Source: Ferruginibacter sp. (GTDB lineage: Bacteria; Bacteroidota; Bacteroidia; Chitinophagales; Chitinophagaceae). Taken from it: a stretch of 34,197 nucleotides of DNA. The stretch covers positions 1-34,197 of the forward strand of contig JAURWD010000133.1 in assembly GCA_030655145.1 (NCBI GenBank), given 5' to 3'. The notes under the pieces were generated by a model that was not told the origin of the DNA, did not search any database, and worked only from the letters and a program-made list of their open reading frames with translations. Positions 25,069-34,115 of the stretch are shown here, in pieces. Position 1 is the first letter of the stretch; every line of letters starts with the position of its first letter. The position numbers and the translations under genes were made by a program.

Positions 25069-26436
25069 ATGGCATCAGTAGCAAGAGAGAACATTGGCCT
25101 GCTCAACGACAAAATCATTGTTAAAGTCACCAAAGACGATTACTTCCCAACGTTTGAGAAGAAGTTGAAAGAATATAGCAAAACCGTTAACGTGCCCGGC
25201 TTCCGAAAAGGAATGGTGCCACAGGGAATGATCAAGAAAATGTACGGTCCCTCCATCTATACCGATGAAGTTTTGAAGACGGTTGAGAAGCAATTATATA
25301 CTTACCTCGATACTGAAAAGCCGGAAATTTTTGCACAGCCATTGGCGATGGATGCAGACATCCGCAAACTGGATCTCAACAATCCTGCTGAATATGAATT
25401 CGGTTTTGAAATTGGCTTGAAACCAAGTTTCGAAATTCCATCCATTGAAAGTGCGCCGCTAACTTTCCATAAAGTAAAGGTGACAGACGAGATGGTGCAG
25501 GATGAAGTAGAACGCATGCAACAAAAAGGCGGCACCATTTCAGAGCCTGAAACCATCAGCGATGATGAAACCGTATTAAACATCCTGTTTACGGAAGTTG
25601 ATGAAGCCGGCAATGTGATTGAAGGTGGTGCGGTAAAAGAAAATTCTCTCATTTTTAGGTACTTCACACCTGCATTGCAGGAAGAGCTTAAAGGGAAATC
25701 AAAAGACGCAGTTGTTGTTACGCAATTGTCAAAAGCAATTGAAGGCGAGACGCTTGAAATGGTATTGCAGGATCTTGGATTTGCAAAAGATGACAAAGCC
25801 GCAGCAGATAAATTCTTCAACCTCAAGATTGTCAAACTCGGCAAGGTTGAGAACCGTGAGTTGAACGAAGCTTTTTTCGGTGAAGTATTTCCCGGAGCAG
25901 GGATTGCTACCGAAGATGAGTTTCGCCAAAAATTAAAAGAAGAGATCGAGCAGTATTGGGAAAGCCAAAGCCGTAACCAATTACACGATCAGATCTATCA
26001 CTTGCTTTTAGACGACACCAAAATGGAGTTCCCAGCGGAATTCCTGAAGCGCTGGTTGCAAACAGGTAGCCAGGAACGCAAAACAGCGGAAGAAGCAGAA
26101 GCGGAATTCCCAACGTTTAGCAGTCAATTAAAATGGACCTTGATCAGCGATAAGATCATCAAAGACAATAAGCTCGAAGTAAGCCAGGAAGAACTTAAAG
26201 AGTCAATGCGGGTTGAAGTAATGCGTTACTTTGGCACCATGAACCTGGGTGAAGATACCAGCTGGCTGGACAGCTACATCGATCGCATGCTGAAAGACGA
26301 AAAGCAGGTGGACGCAAGTTACCGTCGCCTGATTACTGATAAATTATTTGGCTGGGCGCAAAGCAAGGCTAACCCACAGCAAAAAGAAGTAAGTGCCGAT
26401 GAACTCACTGCAATGCAGCACAATCATCAACACTAA
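25069..26436 (+). CDS. tig: Trigger factor (ribosome-associated chaperone)
   Basis: A 455-residue chaperone that meets nascent chains at the ribosome exit tunnel. The ribosome-docking signature PGFRKGMVP (Gly44-Phe45-Arg46-Lys47) is intact. The central region (about 150-245) occupies the place of the FKBP-type PPIase domain but is clearly divergent: the usual aromatic active-site residues are hard to find, so isomerase activity is doubtful. The C-terminal helical arms (about 260-430) follow, with a polar His-rich tail (QHNHQH). Length agrees with Bacteroidota trigger factors (about 450). It is followed by a terminator and then clpP/clpX, an order conserved in many bacteria. Confidence 0.93.
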   Translation: MASVARENIGLLNDKIIVKVTKDDYFPTFEKKLKEYSKTVNVPGFRKGMVPQGMIKKMYGPSIYTDEVLKTVEKQLYTYLDTEKPEIFAQPLAMDADIRKLDLNNPAEYEFGFEIGLKPSFEIPSIESAPLTFHKVKVTDEMVQDEVERMQQKGGTISEPETISDDETVLNILFTEVDEAGNVIEGGAVKENSLIFRYFTPALQEELKGKSKDAVVVTQLSKAIEGETLEMVLQDLGFAKDDKAAADKFFNLKIVKLGKVENRELNEAFFGEVFPGAGIATEDEFRQKLKEEIEQYWESQSRNQLHDQIYHLLLDDTKMEFPAEFLKRWLQTGSQERKTAEEAEAEFPTFSSQLKWTLISDKIIKDNKLEVSQEELKESMRVEVMRYFGTMNLGEDTSWLDSYIDRMLKDEKQVDASYRRLITDKLFGWAQSKANPQQKEVSADELTAMQHNHQH

Positions 26437-26455
26437 AAGCAACACAAATTTCTTT

Positions 26456-26490
26456 AAAGGCCGAAGCACCCCGCTTGGGCCTTTTTGTTT
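26456..26490 (+). terminator. Terminator after tig
   Basis: AAAGGCC and GGCCTTT bracket an inner AAGC/GCTT pair, followed by TTTG TTT. It lies 20 bases past the tig stop and separates tig from clpP. Confidence 0.85.
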
Positions 26491-26631
26491 AAAGCCCAGT
26501 CCTGTTTTGCCGTTTTAGTAATCAAATTTCCCGTAGTGGAGATCATGTTCCGCCGTTTTGTCGCGTTTTATTTATAGCATAATATTTGGTTTCACCAATC
26601 AACTATACTTGTTATCCTAAATAATTACGAG

Positions 26632-27324
26632 ATGAATTTTGGAAAAGAATTTGAAAAATATGCGGTTAAACACCGTGGGATCAGTAGCAATACTTTGGAC
26701 GGATACATCAAACACAACGTTACCAACCTTACTCCCAATATCATTGAAGAACGCCCCATGAACATTGCTGTTATGGATGTTTATAGTCGCCTGATGATGG
26801 ACCGCATCATCTTTATGGGATATCCCGTAACTGATGAGGTCGCAAACATCATCACCGCGCAGTTTCTCTTCCTGGAGAGTACAGATCGCACCAAAGATAT
26901 CCAGATGTACATTAACTCTCCCGGTGGAAGTGTGTATGCAGGTCTGGGTATGTATGATACCATGCAGTTTGTTACGCCGGATATTGCTACCATTTGCACA
27001 GGTATTGCCGCCTCTATGGCTGCGGTGTTAATGTGTGCGGGTTCTCCAGGTAAACGTACAGCCCTCAGGCACAGCAGGATCATGCTGCATCAGCCAAGCG
27101 CCGGTGCCGGCGGACAGGCAAGCGACATTGAGATCACGGTCAATGAAGTAAAGAAAATTAAGAAAGAATTGTACGATGTTATTTCTCACCACACCGGTCA
27201 GCCTTTTGATAAAGTCGCATTGGATTGTAACCGCGATTACTGGATGACTTCCTCAGAGGCGAAAGACTACGGTATTGTGGATGAGGTGCTGACTACCAAT
27301 CCCCGCAAAACAAAGAAGGACTAA
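26632..27324 (+). CDS. clpP: ATP-dependent Clp protease proteolytic subunit (canonical ClpP)
   Basis: A 230-residue serine peptidase that forms a tetradecameric chamber fed by ClpX. The catalytic triad is Ser128 (GIAASMAAVL), His153 (IMLHQPSAG) and Asp202 (CNRDYW). The handle signature INSPGGSVYAGLGMYDTMQ is present, and the YSRLMMDRIIFMG segment after the N-terminal axial region matches standard ClpPs. About 45 residues precede this core, probably a propeptide plus the axial loops. A slightly imperfect -7-like motif (around 26580-26588) precedes it. The second clpP lies 117 bases downstream. Confidence 0.96.
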   Translation: MNFGKEFEKYAVKHRGISSNTLDGYIKHNVTNLTPNIIEERPMNIAVMDVYSRLMMDRIIFMGYPVTDEVANIITAQFLFLESTDRTKDIQMYINSPGGSVYAGLGMYDTMQFVTPDIATICTGIAASMAAVLMCAGSPGKRTALRHSRIMLHQPSAGAGGQASDIEITVNEVKKIKKELYDVISHHTGQPFDKVALDCNRDYWMTSSEAKDYGIVDEVLTTNPRKTKKD

Positions 27325-27388
27325 GAAAAGCAGGAGCTTTGTCCGGGCTGCATCAAAAATTCGGCTTTAGTGGCGTCGCACTCTTGTA

Positions 27389-27409
27389 CCGCAGCTCCAG
27401 ATTCTGCGG
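27389..27409 (+). repeat. Hairpin in the leader of the second clpP
   Basis: CCGCAG and CTGCGG form a perfect 6-bp stem with a 9-base loop, 32 bases upstream of ATG 27442. There is no T-run, so it is not a terminator. It may affect mRNA stability or processing between the two clpP genes. Confidence 0.35.
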
Positions 27410-27441
27410 ATTCAATTAACAATAAGAATAAAAAAGATAGT

Positions 27442-28068
27442 ATGTATATCAATAGCAACTACCGTACACGGTTCAACGATGAAGAGGAAAATCCACAGGA
27501 AACGCCAGAGAATCCAATGGAGAAAATGGTAAGCAGCTGGCAGTTCGACAAAAAATTTATTGAGCAACGCAAGATATTCTTATGGGGTGTTGTCGATGAT
27601 AAAAGTTCTAAAGACATTACGGCCCGCCTTCTTTACTTAGAAGCAATCGATCCAGGAAAAGAGATCACCTTTTACATTAATAGCCCAGGCGGCATGGTGA
27701 CAAGCGGCATGGTTATTTATGATACTATGCAGATGATCACCTCACCCGTAAGCACCGTGTGCATGGGAATGGCTGCGAGCATGGGTAGTATCCTGCTCAG
27801 CGGTGGTGAAAAAGGTCGTCGCTTCATTTTTCCAAATGGAGAAGTGATGATACACCAGCCTAGCGGTGGTGGACAGGGCACAAGTGCTGACCTGGAGATC
27901 ATGGCCCAGCAGATGCAAAAAACCAAAGAATTAGGTGCTCGCATTCTGGCGGAAAACTGTGGTCAAACCATTGAAAAAATATTGAAAGATTTTGACCGTG
28001 ATTATTGGATGGACGCCGGTGAATCGGTGAATTATGGAATTGTGGATGGCGTGTTGAGTAAATTGTAA
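27442..28068 (+). CDS. clpP2: Second, divergent ClpP proteolytic subunit
   Basis: A 208-residue ClpP paralogue with an intact triad: Ser113 (GMAASMGSI), His138 (VMIHQPSGG) and Asp187 (DFDRDYW), plus the handle INSPGGMVTSGMVIYDTMQ. It differs from the first ClpP in the N-terminal region: the axial-loop and YSRLMMDR segment is replaced by FDKKFIEQRKIFLWG after an acidic/Pro-rich lead (NDEEENPQETPENP). It could form a mixed ClpP1-ClpP2 particle or a separate one. ATG 27442 is chosen because it follows an A/G-rich leader; a GTG at 27370 in the same frame would add 24 low-complexity residues and absorb the hairpin at 27389-27409. It is followed by a strong terminator. Confidence 0.93.
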   Translation: MYINSNYRTRFNDEEENPQETPENPMEKMVSSWQFDKKFIEQRKIFLWGVVDDKSSKDITARLLYLEAIDPGKEITFYINSPGGMVTSGMVIYDTMQMITSPVSTVCMGMAASMGSILLSGGEKGRRFIFPNGEVMIHQPSGGGQGTSADLEIMAQQMQKTKELGARILAENCGQTIEKILKDFDRDYWMDAGESVNYGIVDGVLSKL

Positions 28069-28085
28069 TTCTACGGTGTGTAAAG

Positions 28086-28118
28086 AAAAAGCTTCATCGT
28101 TCCGGTGAAGCTTTTTTT
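28086..28118 (+). terminator. Terminator after clpP2
   Basis: AAAAAGCTTCA pairs with TGAAGCTTTTT (11 bp) over a 9-base loop, followed by further T residues, 18 bases after the clpP2 stop. A GTG at 28105 that would open the next reading frame sits inside this stem and is not a plausible start. Confidence 0.88.
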
Positions 28119-28140
28119 ATTCCGTCAACAAAACAGGAAC

Positions 28141-29226
28141 ATGAAGTTTGAGGAAATCATTAATGCAAAACGCTCCCTTCAGTCGGACCGGCCGTTGATG
28201 CAAAAGGATGCAATCCCGGTAAGTGACCCTTTGCATGAATACCTGTTAAAGAACGGCAGAAGTACACCCCTACCGCTTGCTTACTCAGACCTTGTTTATT
28301 ACAGCCATTCAAATGTTGTTCGCGACCAACACGGTAAGCTCACGCATTGGGAAACGGCCATTTTTGAAAAAGCAGATCAACAAACCCTTTACCCTGCCTT
28401 ACTTAACACCTTTGCATTATTACATACCGGATTGGAAGCCACCGCCGCTGAGCTTGAAATTGTGCAGGTTGATTTTTGTGAGTTTGGAAACAGCGTTCCT
28501 TTCCGCATAAAAGTCAGGGAGCAGTCTTCTGGAAAGGTCCAACAGTTTTACATCAAGATCGCCGACGCTTCCCGCATTTATGGGCTTGAATTGGAGCAAC
28601 TCCTGGCACCGGATCCCACCAATTTTTTATATGATAACAATACCCTCGTCGAAGCACATATTCCAGGCATGCCCGGCGATGTATTTTTGAGCGAGTACCT
28701 GCATCAATTACCGACCGCAACCCAAACCCAAATAGCAGCAGAATTTGTGAGTTTCAACGAACGATGTTTTGCAAGGTTGTTGGGTGATATGCGCAGCTAC
28801 AACTTTGTGATCGCTCAACACCCTGGACCAAATGAGCTATATTTTTTTCAACCGATCGATTTCGATCAACAGTCTTACGAAGGCAGAAAAAATTTGTACC
28901 TGCCCCAGTTTTACAAAGAAAATCATGACTATGTGGAACTCGTGCTAACTGCGCTTACCCCCGATCAGGTGGTCGGGTTGCAATTGAAGGAGCGGGAGCG
29001 CTTAAAAATGCAACTCACCGGCAATGTCTCCCGGGTAGTTCACTTGCTGGATTGCATGTCCAAAGACGAATTGTCAGAGGCTTACAAGGTGAGGCTCCTG
29101 CGTCGGGAACTGGATGAGCACTTTAAAACGGACGCCTTTGCACCTTGCAAGTCGATGGGTGAGTTGGTGAAATGCCAGTTGATTACTTTGCTCGGATCCG
29201 ACATTTTTGAGCAGGCTCATAATTAA
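28141..29226 (+). CDS. Uncharacterised protein with atypical kinase-like features, between clpP2 and clpX
   Basis: A 361-residue soluble protein that I do not recognise by name. Several features resemble the HipA/aminoglycoside-kinase fold: a strand pair and loop VDFCEFGNSVPFRIKV, a following strand FYIKIAD with Lys139, acidic residues at 150/152 on the next helix, a hinge-like LVEAHIPGMPGDVFLSEYL, a catalytic-loop-like LLGDMRSYNFVI with Asp216 and Asn221 at the standard five-residue spacing, and FFQPIDFDQQ with Asp240 where a DFG-type Asp would be. No sequence family is claimed; this is by eye. Start set at ATG 28141 because the earlier GTG lies in a terminator. It sits between clpP2 and clpX, with 112 bases before clpX. 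Confidence 0.8.
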   Translation: MKFEEIINAKRSLQSDRPLMQKDAIPVSDPLHEYLLKNGRSTPLPLAYSDLVYYSHSNVVRDQHGKLTHWETAIFEKADQQTLYPALLNTFALLHTGLEATAAELEIVQVDFCEFGNSVPFRIKVREQSSGKVQQFYIKIADASRIYGLELEQLLAPDPTNFLYDNNTLVEAHIPGMPGDVFLSEYLHQLPTATQTQIAAEFVSFNERCFARLLGDMRSYNFVIAQHPGPNELYFFQPIDFDQQSYEGRKNLYLPQFYKENHDYVELVLTALTPDQVVGLQLKERERLKMQLTGNVSRVVHLLDCMSKDELSEAYKVRLLRRELDEHFKTDAFAPCKSMGELVKCQLITLLGSDIFEQAHN

Positions 29227-29290
29227 CAAAATCCTGCAACGTTTGGGCCGACAATATTGTCCTCAAGGTAACGTTCTGTGCAGGGTTTCT

Positions 29291-29298
29291 TATCTTTG
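29291..29298 (+). promoter_or_regulatory. -7 promoter motif for clpX
   Basis: TATCTTTG fits TAnnTTTG, giving a leader of about 37 nt to ATG 29339. The leader contains AGGAGA about 17 nt before the ATG. It makes clpX independently transcribed from the clpP genes. Confidence 0.6.
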
Positions 29299-29338
29299 CA
29301 ACCCTAATTGATAAAACAGGAGAAATAAAAGAATCAAA

Positions 29339-30598
29339 ATGGCAAAACAACAAACTTTACACTGTTCTTTTTGTGGCCGAAGCCGCGATGAGGTGAAAAT
29401 TCTCATTGCCGGGCAGGAAGGTCATATCTGTGAGAACTGTGTGGATCACGCCCAGGAAATAATCGGCCAGGAGCTGATGATCTATCCCGAGGCGAAGCAG
29501 AATTCAGGAGGCAGCGGAGGAAGTAGTGGAACACACAAACTAACTGTTAAGAAACCAATCGAAATAAAGAAATTCCTGGATGAATACGTTATCGGGCAGG
29601 ACGATGCGAAAAAAATCCTCGCGGTCGCTGTATACAATCACTACAAACGGTTGAACCAAAAAGTGGAGAATGATGTAGAGATTGAAAAAAGTAACATCAT
29701 AATGGTTGGTGAAACCGGTACGGGTAAAACCCTGCTGGCGAAGTCTATCGCACGCATGTTGAACGTGCCCTTTGCGATCGTAGATGCTACCGTGTTTACA
29801 GAAGCAGGTTATGTAGGTGAAGATGTGGAGAGTATGTTGAGCAGGTTGCTCCAGGCTTGTAATTACGACGTAGCTGCAGCTGAAAAAGGAATTGTGTTCA
29901 TTGATGAAATTGATAAAGTTGCCCGTAAAAGTGACAACCCGTCCATAACCCGCGATGTTAGCGGAGAGGGTGTTCAACAAGGCTTACTCAAATTGCTTGA
30001 AGGAACTGAAGTGTTGGTACCACCGCAAGGCGGACGGAAACATCCTGAACAAAAACTTGTGAAGGTTAATACTTCAAACATCTTATTTATTTGCGGTGGT
30101 GCTTTCGACGGCGTTGACAGGATCATCGCCCGCCGGGTGAACACTCATGCTATCGGGTTTAGTGTAAACAAAACCCTGCAGGAATTTCAGCAAAAAAACC
30201 TGTTGCAGTTTGTGAATGCGGTTGACCTGAAGCAGTTTGGTTTGATTCCGGAACTCCTGGGTCGCCTGCCGGTGATCACATTCTTAAATCCACTGGATGC
30301 ACCCACTTTACGCAATATTCTTACCGAGCCAAAAAATGCATTGGTAAAACAATTTACCCGCTTGTTCGAGATCGAAGGGATCGAGCTCAAATTTGATGAA
30401 CCGGTCCTAGATTTTATGGTGGAGAAAGCGCTGGAATATAAACTAGGCGCAAGAGGTTTGAGGAGCATCTGTGAAAGTATCTTAACCGACGCGATGTATG
30501 AATTGCCTTCTCAAAAAGTAAAAACTTTCCAGGTAACGCTGGAATACGCACAACGGAAGTTCAACACCAGCAAAATGAGCATGCTCAAAGTTGCCTGA
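29339..30598 (+). CDS. clpX: ATP-dependent Clp protease ATP-binding subunit ClpX
   Basis: A 419-residue AAA+ unfoldase that recognises, unfolds and feeds substrates to ClpP. The N-terminal zinc finger has Cys9, Cys12, Cys31 and Cys34 (HCSFCG and CENCVDHA). The AAA+ core has Walker A GETGTGKT, the pore-loop motif GYVGEDVES and Walker B VFIDEIDK. The IGF loop that docks onto ClpP is visible in THAIGFSVN. The C-terminal small domain has the sensor-2 sequence LGARGLRS. A Gly/Ser-rich linker (SGGSGGSSG) lies between the zinc finger and the core. Length is normal for ClpX. It is followed by a terminator, then pta after 182 bases. Confidence 0.98.
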   Translation: MAKQQTLHCSFCGRSRDEVKILIAGQEGHICENCVDHAQEIIGQELMIYPEAKQNSGGSGGSSGTHKLTVKKPIEIKKFLDEYVIGQDDAKKILAVAVYNHYKRLNQKVENDVEIEKSNIIMVGETGTGKTLLAKSIARMLNVPFAIVDATVFTEAGYVGEDVESMLSRLLQACNYDVAAAEKGIVFIDEIDKVARKSDNPSITRDVSGEGVQQGLLKLLEGTEVLVPPQGGRKHPEQKLVKVNTSNILFICGGAFDGVDRIIARRVNTHAIGFSVNKTLQEFQQKNLLQFVNAVDLKQFGLIPELLGRLPVITFLNPLDAPTLRNILTEPKNALVKQFTRLFEIEGIELKFDEPVLDFMVEKALEYKLGARGLRSICESILTDAMYELPSQKVKTFQVTLEYAQRKFNTSKMSMLKVA

Positions 30599-30620
30599 TA
30601 AAGTCTTAAAATTCAAAATG

Positions 30621-30648
30621 AAAGCTGTTCTGAGAACGGCTTTTTTTA
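30621..30648 (+). terminator. Terminator after clpX
   Basis: AAAGCTGTTC pairs with GAACGGCTTT (10 bp, one G-U) over a three-base loop, followed by T residues, 22 bases after the clpX stop. Confidence 0.85.
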
Positions 30649-30780
30649 TATCCATCGGTGCTTAAAATTATTGCAACCGATCTGTTCAAACTCATACATT
30701 CGATTGTTACGCATCATAATGCATTGCTCAAAATACCCGATTTTTGCAGCCATTAAACATCACCCAATCATTGCACTATT

Positions 30781-32871
30781 ATGTCTAAAGCGATCTACAT
30801 AACCTCTTCAGAACCGTACAGTGGTAAATCTGTCGTGAGCCTGGGGTTGATGAATATGTTGGCAGGAAAAATAAAGAAGATCGCCTATTTCAAACCTGTC
30901 ATCCGCGAAAGCGAAGAATCCGGGAAAGATATTTATATCCAGACCATGATCGAGCATTTCGGACTGGACCTGCAATATGAAGACACCTTTGCTTTTACTT
31001 ACAATGAACTGTTGATGTATCGCAGTGAAGGAAATACTGCTTACATCATCGACACCATCATTGCCAAATATAAGAAGCTGGAAGACCTCAATGATTTTGT
31101 ACTCGTTGATGGAACAGATTTCGCCGGCGACGGAGCTTCCTTTGAATTTTACTACAACCTCGAGATCGTAAAAAACCTCGGCATCCCACTGATTCTCATT
31201 ACTAAAGGTGACGGCTATTCGCCGGATGAGATCACAAAGAATGTGTTGTCGAGCCTCCAGGTGTTGGCAGACCGCGAGATAACGCTGCTGGCCATTATCG
31301 CAAATCGCGTAGCTGTTCCATACATAGAGGAATTGCAGCGGTATTTCGCCGAAAGATTACCAACAGGGCTATTGCATTCTATTGTTCCGATGAATAAGGA
31401 TCTGAGTAGTCCTACGATGAAAGAGATCATTTCCGCGGTTGAAGGCACGATCCTGTTTGGCCACGACTTTCTCTCGAACCCGGTCGACCATTATATCGTA
31501 GGTGCGATGCAGTTGCGCAACTGTCTTACCCGCCTGCAGGAAAATACGCTCATCGTTACCCCGGGTGATCGGGGCGATATCATCATTGCCATGATCCAGG
31601 CAAATCTTTCTAAAAATTATCCTAAGGTGGCGGGCATAATTCTCTCCGGTGGACTGGAGCCAGAAGAGCCCATTATCAAACTGGTTGAAGGATTGGAATC
31701 GGTTATTCCGATTGCCCAGGTTCAAACAGGCACCTTTGAAACCGTTACGCGGGTTGGCTCCGTACAGTCACGCATATACGCGGATAATAAATTCAAAATT
31801 GATCTTGCCATCAGCACCTTTGAAAAATACATCGACACCACAGCGATCATTGACCGAATCATTACCTCCAAGCCGGAGGGGATGACACCTCGCATGTTTC
31901 AATATGAATTGGTGAAACGCGCCAAATTGGCCAAGAAGCACATTGTGTTACCAGAAGGCACCGACGATCGAATCCTTGTTGCCGCTGCCAGGCTGCTAAA
32001 ACAGGAGGTAGTAAGGCTAACCATCCTTGGCAAAAAAGAGGAAATCGCCACTGCGGTCAAACGTTTAAACATTACGCTCGATCTAAACAATGTTGATATC
32101 ATTGATCCTGCAACTTCACCAAACTTTCCTGATTATGTTACTACGTTCTACGAGTTAAGAAAGAACAAGAATGTCAACATGGATATGGCTACCGACTTTA
32201 TGCGGGATGGTGCTTATTTTGGTACGATGATGGTTTACAAAGGACACGCAGACGGGATGGTCTCCGGCGCTATTAACACTACACAACATACCATTCGACC
32301 GGCGCTGCAATTCATAAAAACAAAGCCCGGTGTTTCAACGGTTTCATCCGTATTTTTTATGTGCCTTCCCGACAGGGTTACTGTTTTTGGTGATTGTGCA
32401 GTAAATCCCAATCCAACCTCGGAACAACTGGCCGATATCGCCATTTCTTCTGCTGAAAGCAGTATGATGTTTGGCATCGAACCGAAGATCGCTATGTTAT
32501 CATATTCGTCCGGAACTTCAGGGCAGGGAGAAGATGTTGAAAAAGTTCGCCGGGCAACCGAGCTTGTGAAAACCTCGAGACCGGATCTGAAAATCGAAGG
32601 TCCCATTCAATATGATGCAGCCGTGGATCCGGCAGTTGGAAAACAAAAATTGCCCAATTCAATCGTTGCGGGACAGGCCAGCGTATTGATTTTCCCTGAT
32701 CTGAATACGGGCAATAATACCTATAAGGCCGTGCAACGTGAAACCGGTGCGCTCGCGATCGGTCCAATGCTCCAGGGGCTTAACAAGCCTGTAAATGATC
32801 TAAGTCGTGGTTGCACTGTTGATGATATTTTCAATACCGTGGTGATCACCTCTATCCAGGCCCAACAATAA
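30781..32871 (+). CDS. pta: Phosphate acetyltransferase (long form with P-loop and DRTGG domains)
   Basis: A 696-residue cytoplasmic enzyme interconverting acetyl-CoA and acetyl phosphate. Residues 1-220 are a BioD/CobQ-like P-loop domain (SSEPYSGKS, Lys16), a regulatory region in long Pta proteins. Residues 225-350 match the DRTGG domain. Residues 375-690 are the PTA/PTB catalytic domain, with AKKHIVLPEGTDDRILVAAARLL, ADGMVSGAINTTQHTIRPALQ and SYSSGTSGQGEDVEKV. A degenerate -7-like GATTTTTG lies about 34 nt upstream. The ackA gene begins 29 bases downstream, so the two form an operon for acetate production or assimilation. Confidence 0.97.
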   Translation: MSKAIYITSSEPYSGKSVVSLGLMNMLAGKIKKIAYFKPVIRESEESGKDIYIQTMIEHFGLDLQYEDTFAFTYNELLMYRSEGNTAYIIDTIIAKYKKLEDLNDFVLVDGTDFAGDGASFEFYYNLEIVKNLGIPLILITKGDGYSPDEITKNVLSSLQVLADREITLLAIIANRVAVPYIEELQRYFAERLPTGLLHSIVPMNKDLSSPTMKEIISAVEGTILFGHDFLSNPVDHYIVGAMQLRNCLTRLQENTLIVTPGDRGDIIIAMIQANLSKNYPKVAGIILSGGLEPEEPIIKLVEGLESVIPIAQVQTGTFETVTRVGSVQSRIYADNKFKIDLAISTFEKYIDTTAIIDRIITSKPEGMTPRMFQYELVKRAKLAKKHIVLPEGTDDRILVAAARLLKQEVVRLTILGKKEEIATAVKRLNITLDLNNVDIIDPATSPNFPDYVTTFYELRKNKNVNMDMATDFMRDGAYFGTMMVYKGHADGMVSGAINTTQHTIRPALQFIKTKPGVSTVSSVFFMCLPDRVTVFGDCAVNPNPTSEQLADIAISSAESSMMFGIEPKIAMLSYSSGTSGQGEDVEKVRRATELVKTSRPDLKIEGPIQYDAAVDPAVGKQKLPNSIVAGQASVLIFPDLNTGNNTYKAVQRETGALAIGPMLQGLNKPVNDLSRGCTVDDIFNTVVITSIQAQQ

Positions 32872-32900
32872 TCGACTAAAAATCTTTTCAAGTTTTAACC

Positions 32901-34115
32901 ATGAATATTTTCGTCATCAATTCAGGCAGCAGCTCCATTAAGTACCAGTTGATAAAAATGCCGGAAGCTGAGATCGCCTGCAGTGGAATTGTTGAGCGTA
33001 TTGGGTTGGAGAACGCGGTCATCACGCATAAAACTTTTCCGGCAGGAGAGGAGAGAATAACGAAGCTGATGCCCGAAATGCCGGATCACGCCGAAGGACT
33101 TGCGCAGGTTGCGCTGCTGCTCACCGATGCGTCGATCGGCGTGATAAAAGATCCGGCTGAAATTGAGGTTGTTGGTCACCGGGTAGTGCATGGTGGTGAA
33201 AGTTTTGCCGAAACGACTGTCATCACCAGGGAGGTGAAGGCGGAGATCAAAAAACTCTTCCCGCTGGCGCCCTTGCACAATCCATCAAATTACTTAGGGA
33301 TAGACGTGGCTGAAAAGATTTTCTCTGCCGCAATCCAGGTCGCCGTTTTCGATACGGCCTTCCATCAGTCAATACCGGAAAAAGCCTTTCGCTTTGCCGT
33401 ACCCGCGTCTTTTTACTATGATCATGGAATTCGCGTGTACGGTTTTCATGGCACCAGTCATAAGTTTGTCAGTGAGCAAGCCATCGCATACCTGGGAAAG
33501 CAAGACACAAAGATCATCACCATACATTTAGGAAATGGTTGCAGCATGACAGCTGTTAAAAACGGCCGGTCCATTGATACAAGTATGGGAATGGGCCCGA
33601 TGAATGGATTGATCATGGGAACCCGTGCAGGAGATATTGACCAGTCCATGATCTTTCACCTGGTGAACCAGCTGGGGTACGAAATTGAACAGGTGCACGC
33701 AATACTTAACAAAAAAAGCGGCATGTTGGGCCTAACCGGTTTTAGTGATATGCGTGACATCAGGGCCGAAATGGACAAAGGAGATGGTGCGGCAAAACTC
33801 GCTTACGATATGTATGCCTACCGCATCAGGAAATATTTAGGAGCCTATACCGCGGCAATGAATGGACTAGATGCGATTGTGTTTACCGGTGGGGTAGGCG
33901 AAAATGATGTGCTCATGCGTTACATGTGTGCTAACGGTCTCGAATACCTGGGAATAAATTTAGATCGCGAAAAAAATGAAGCCAAACAAAGCGTTCTCCG
34001 TGAGATAAACACCAGCGCATCCCGGGTTAAGATCCTCGTTATACCCACAAATGAAGAACAGGAGATTGCTTCGCAGTGTGTGAAATTGCTGACGAGCCAG
34101 GCTATCGAACGATAA
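32901..34115 (+). CDS. ackA: Acetate kinase
   Basis: A 404-residue ASKHA-fold kinase that transfers phosphate between acetyl phosphate and ADP, completing the Pta-AckA pathway. Motifs: N-terminal NSGSSSIKYQL, the VGHRVVHGG segment, FDTAFHQSIP, the GFHGTSHKFV acetokinase signature, HLGNGCSM for phosphate binding, GMGPMNGLIMGTRAGDIDQ, and the adenosine motif FTGGVGEND. Length matches the family (about 400). Its last 14 bases overlap the 3' end of a minus-strand gene that enters from the right edge. Confidence 0.98.
   Translation: MNIFVINSGSSSIKYQLIKMPEAEIACSGIVERIGLENAVITHKTFPAGEERITKLMPEMPDHAEGLAQVALLLTDASIGVIKDPAEIEVVGHRVVHGGESFAETTVITREVKAEIKKLFPLAPLHNPSNYLGIDVAEKIFSAAIQVAVFDTAFHQSIPEKAFRFAVPASFYYDHGIRVYGFHGTSHKFVSEQAIAYLGKQDTKIITIHLGNGCSMTAVKNGRSIDTSMGMGPMNGLIMGTRAGDIDQSMIFHLVNQLGYEIEQVHAILNKKSGMLGLTGFSDMRDIRAEMDKGDGAAKLAYDMYAYRIRKYLGAYTAAMNGLDAIVFTGGVGENDVLMRYMCANGLEYLGINLDREKNEAKQSVLREINTSASRVKILVIPTNEEQEIASQCVKLLTSQAIER

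Noticed and set aside
28105-28140. GTG start 12 codons before ATG 28141
   Set aside because: The GTG falls in the 3' arm of the clpP2 terminator.
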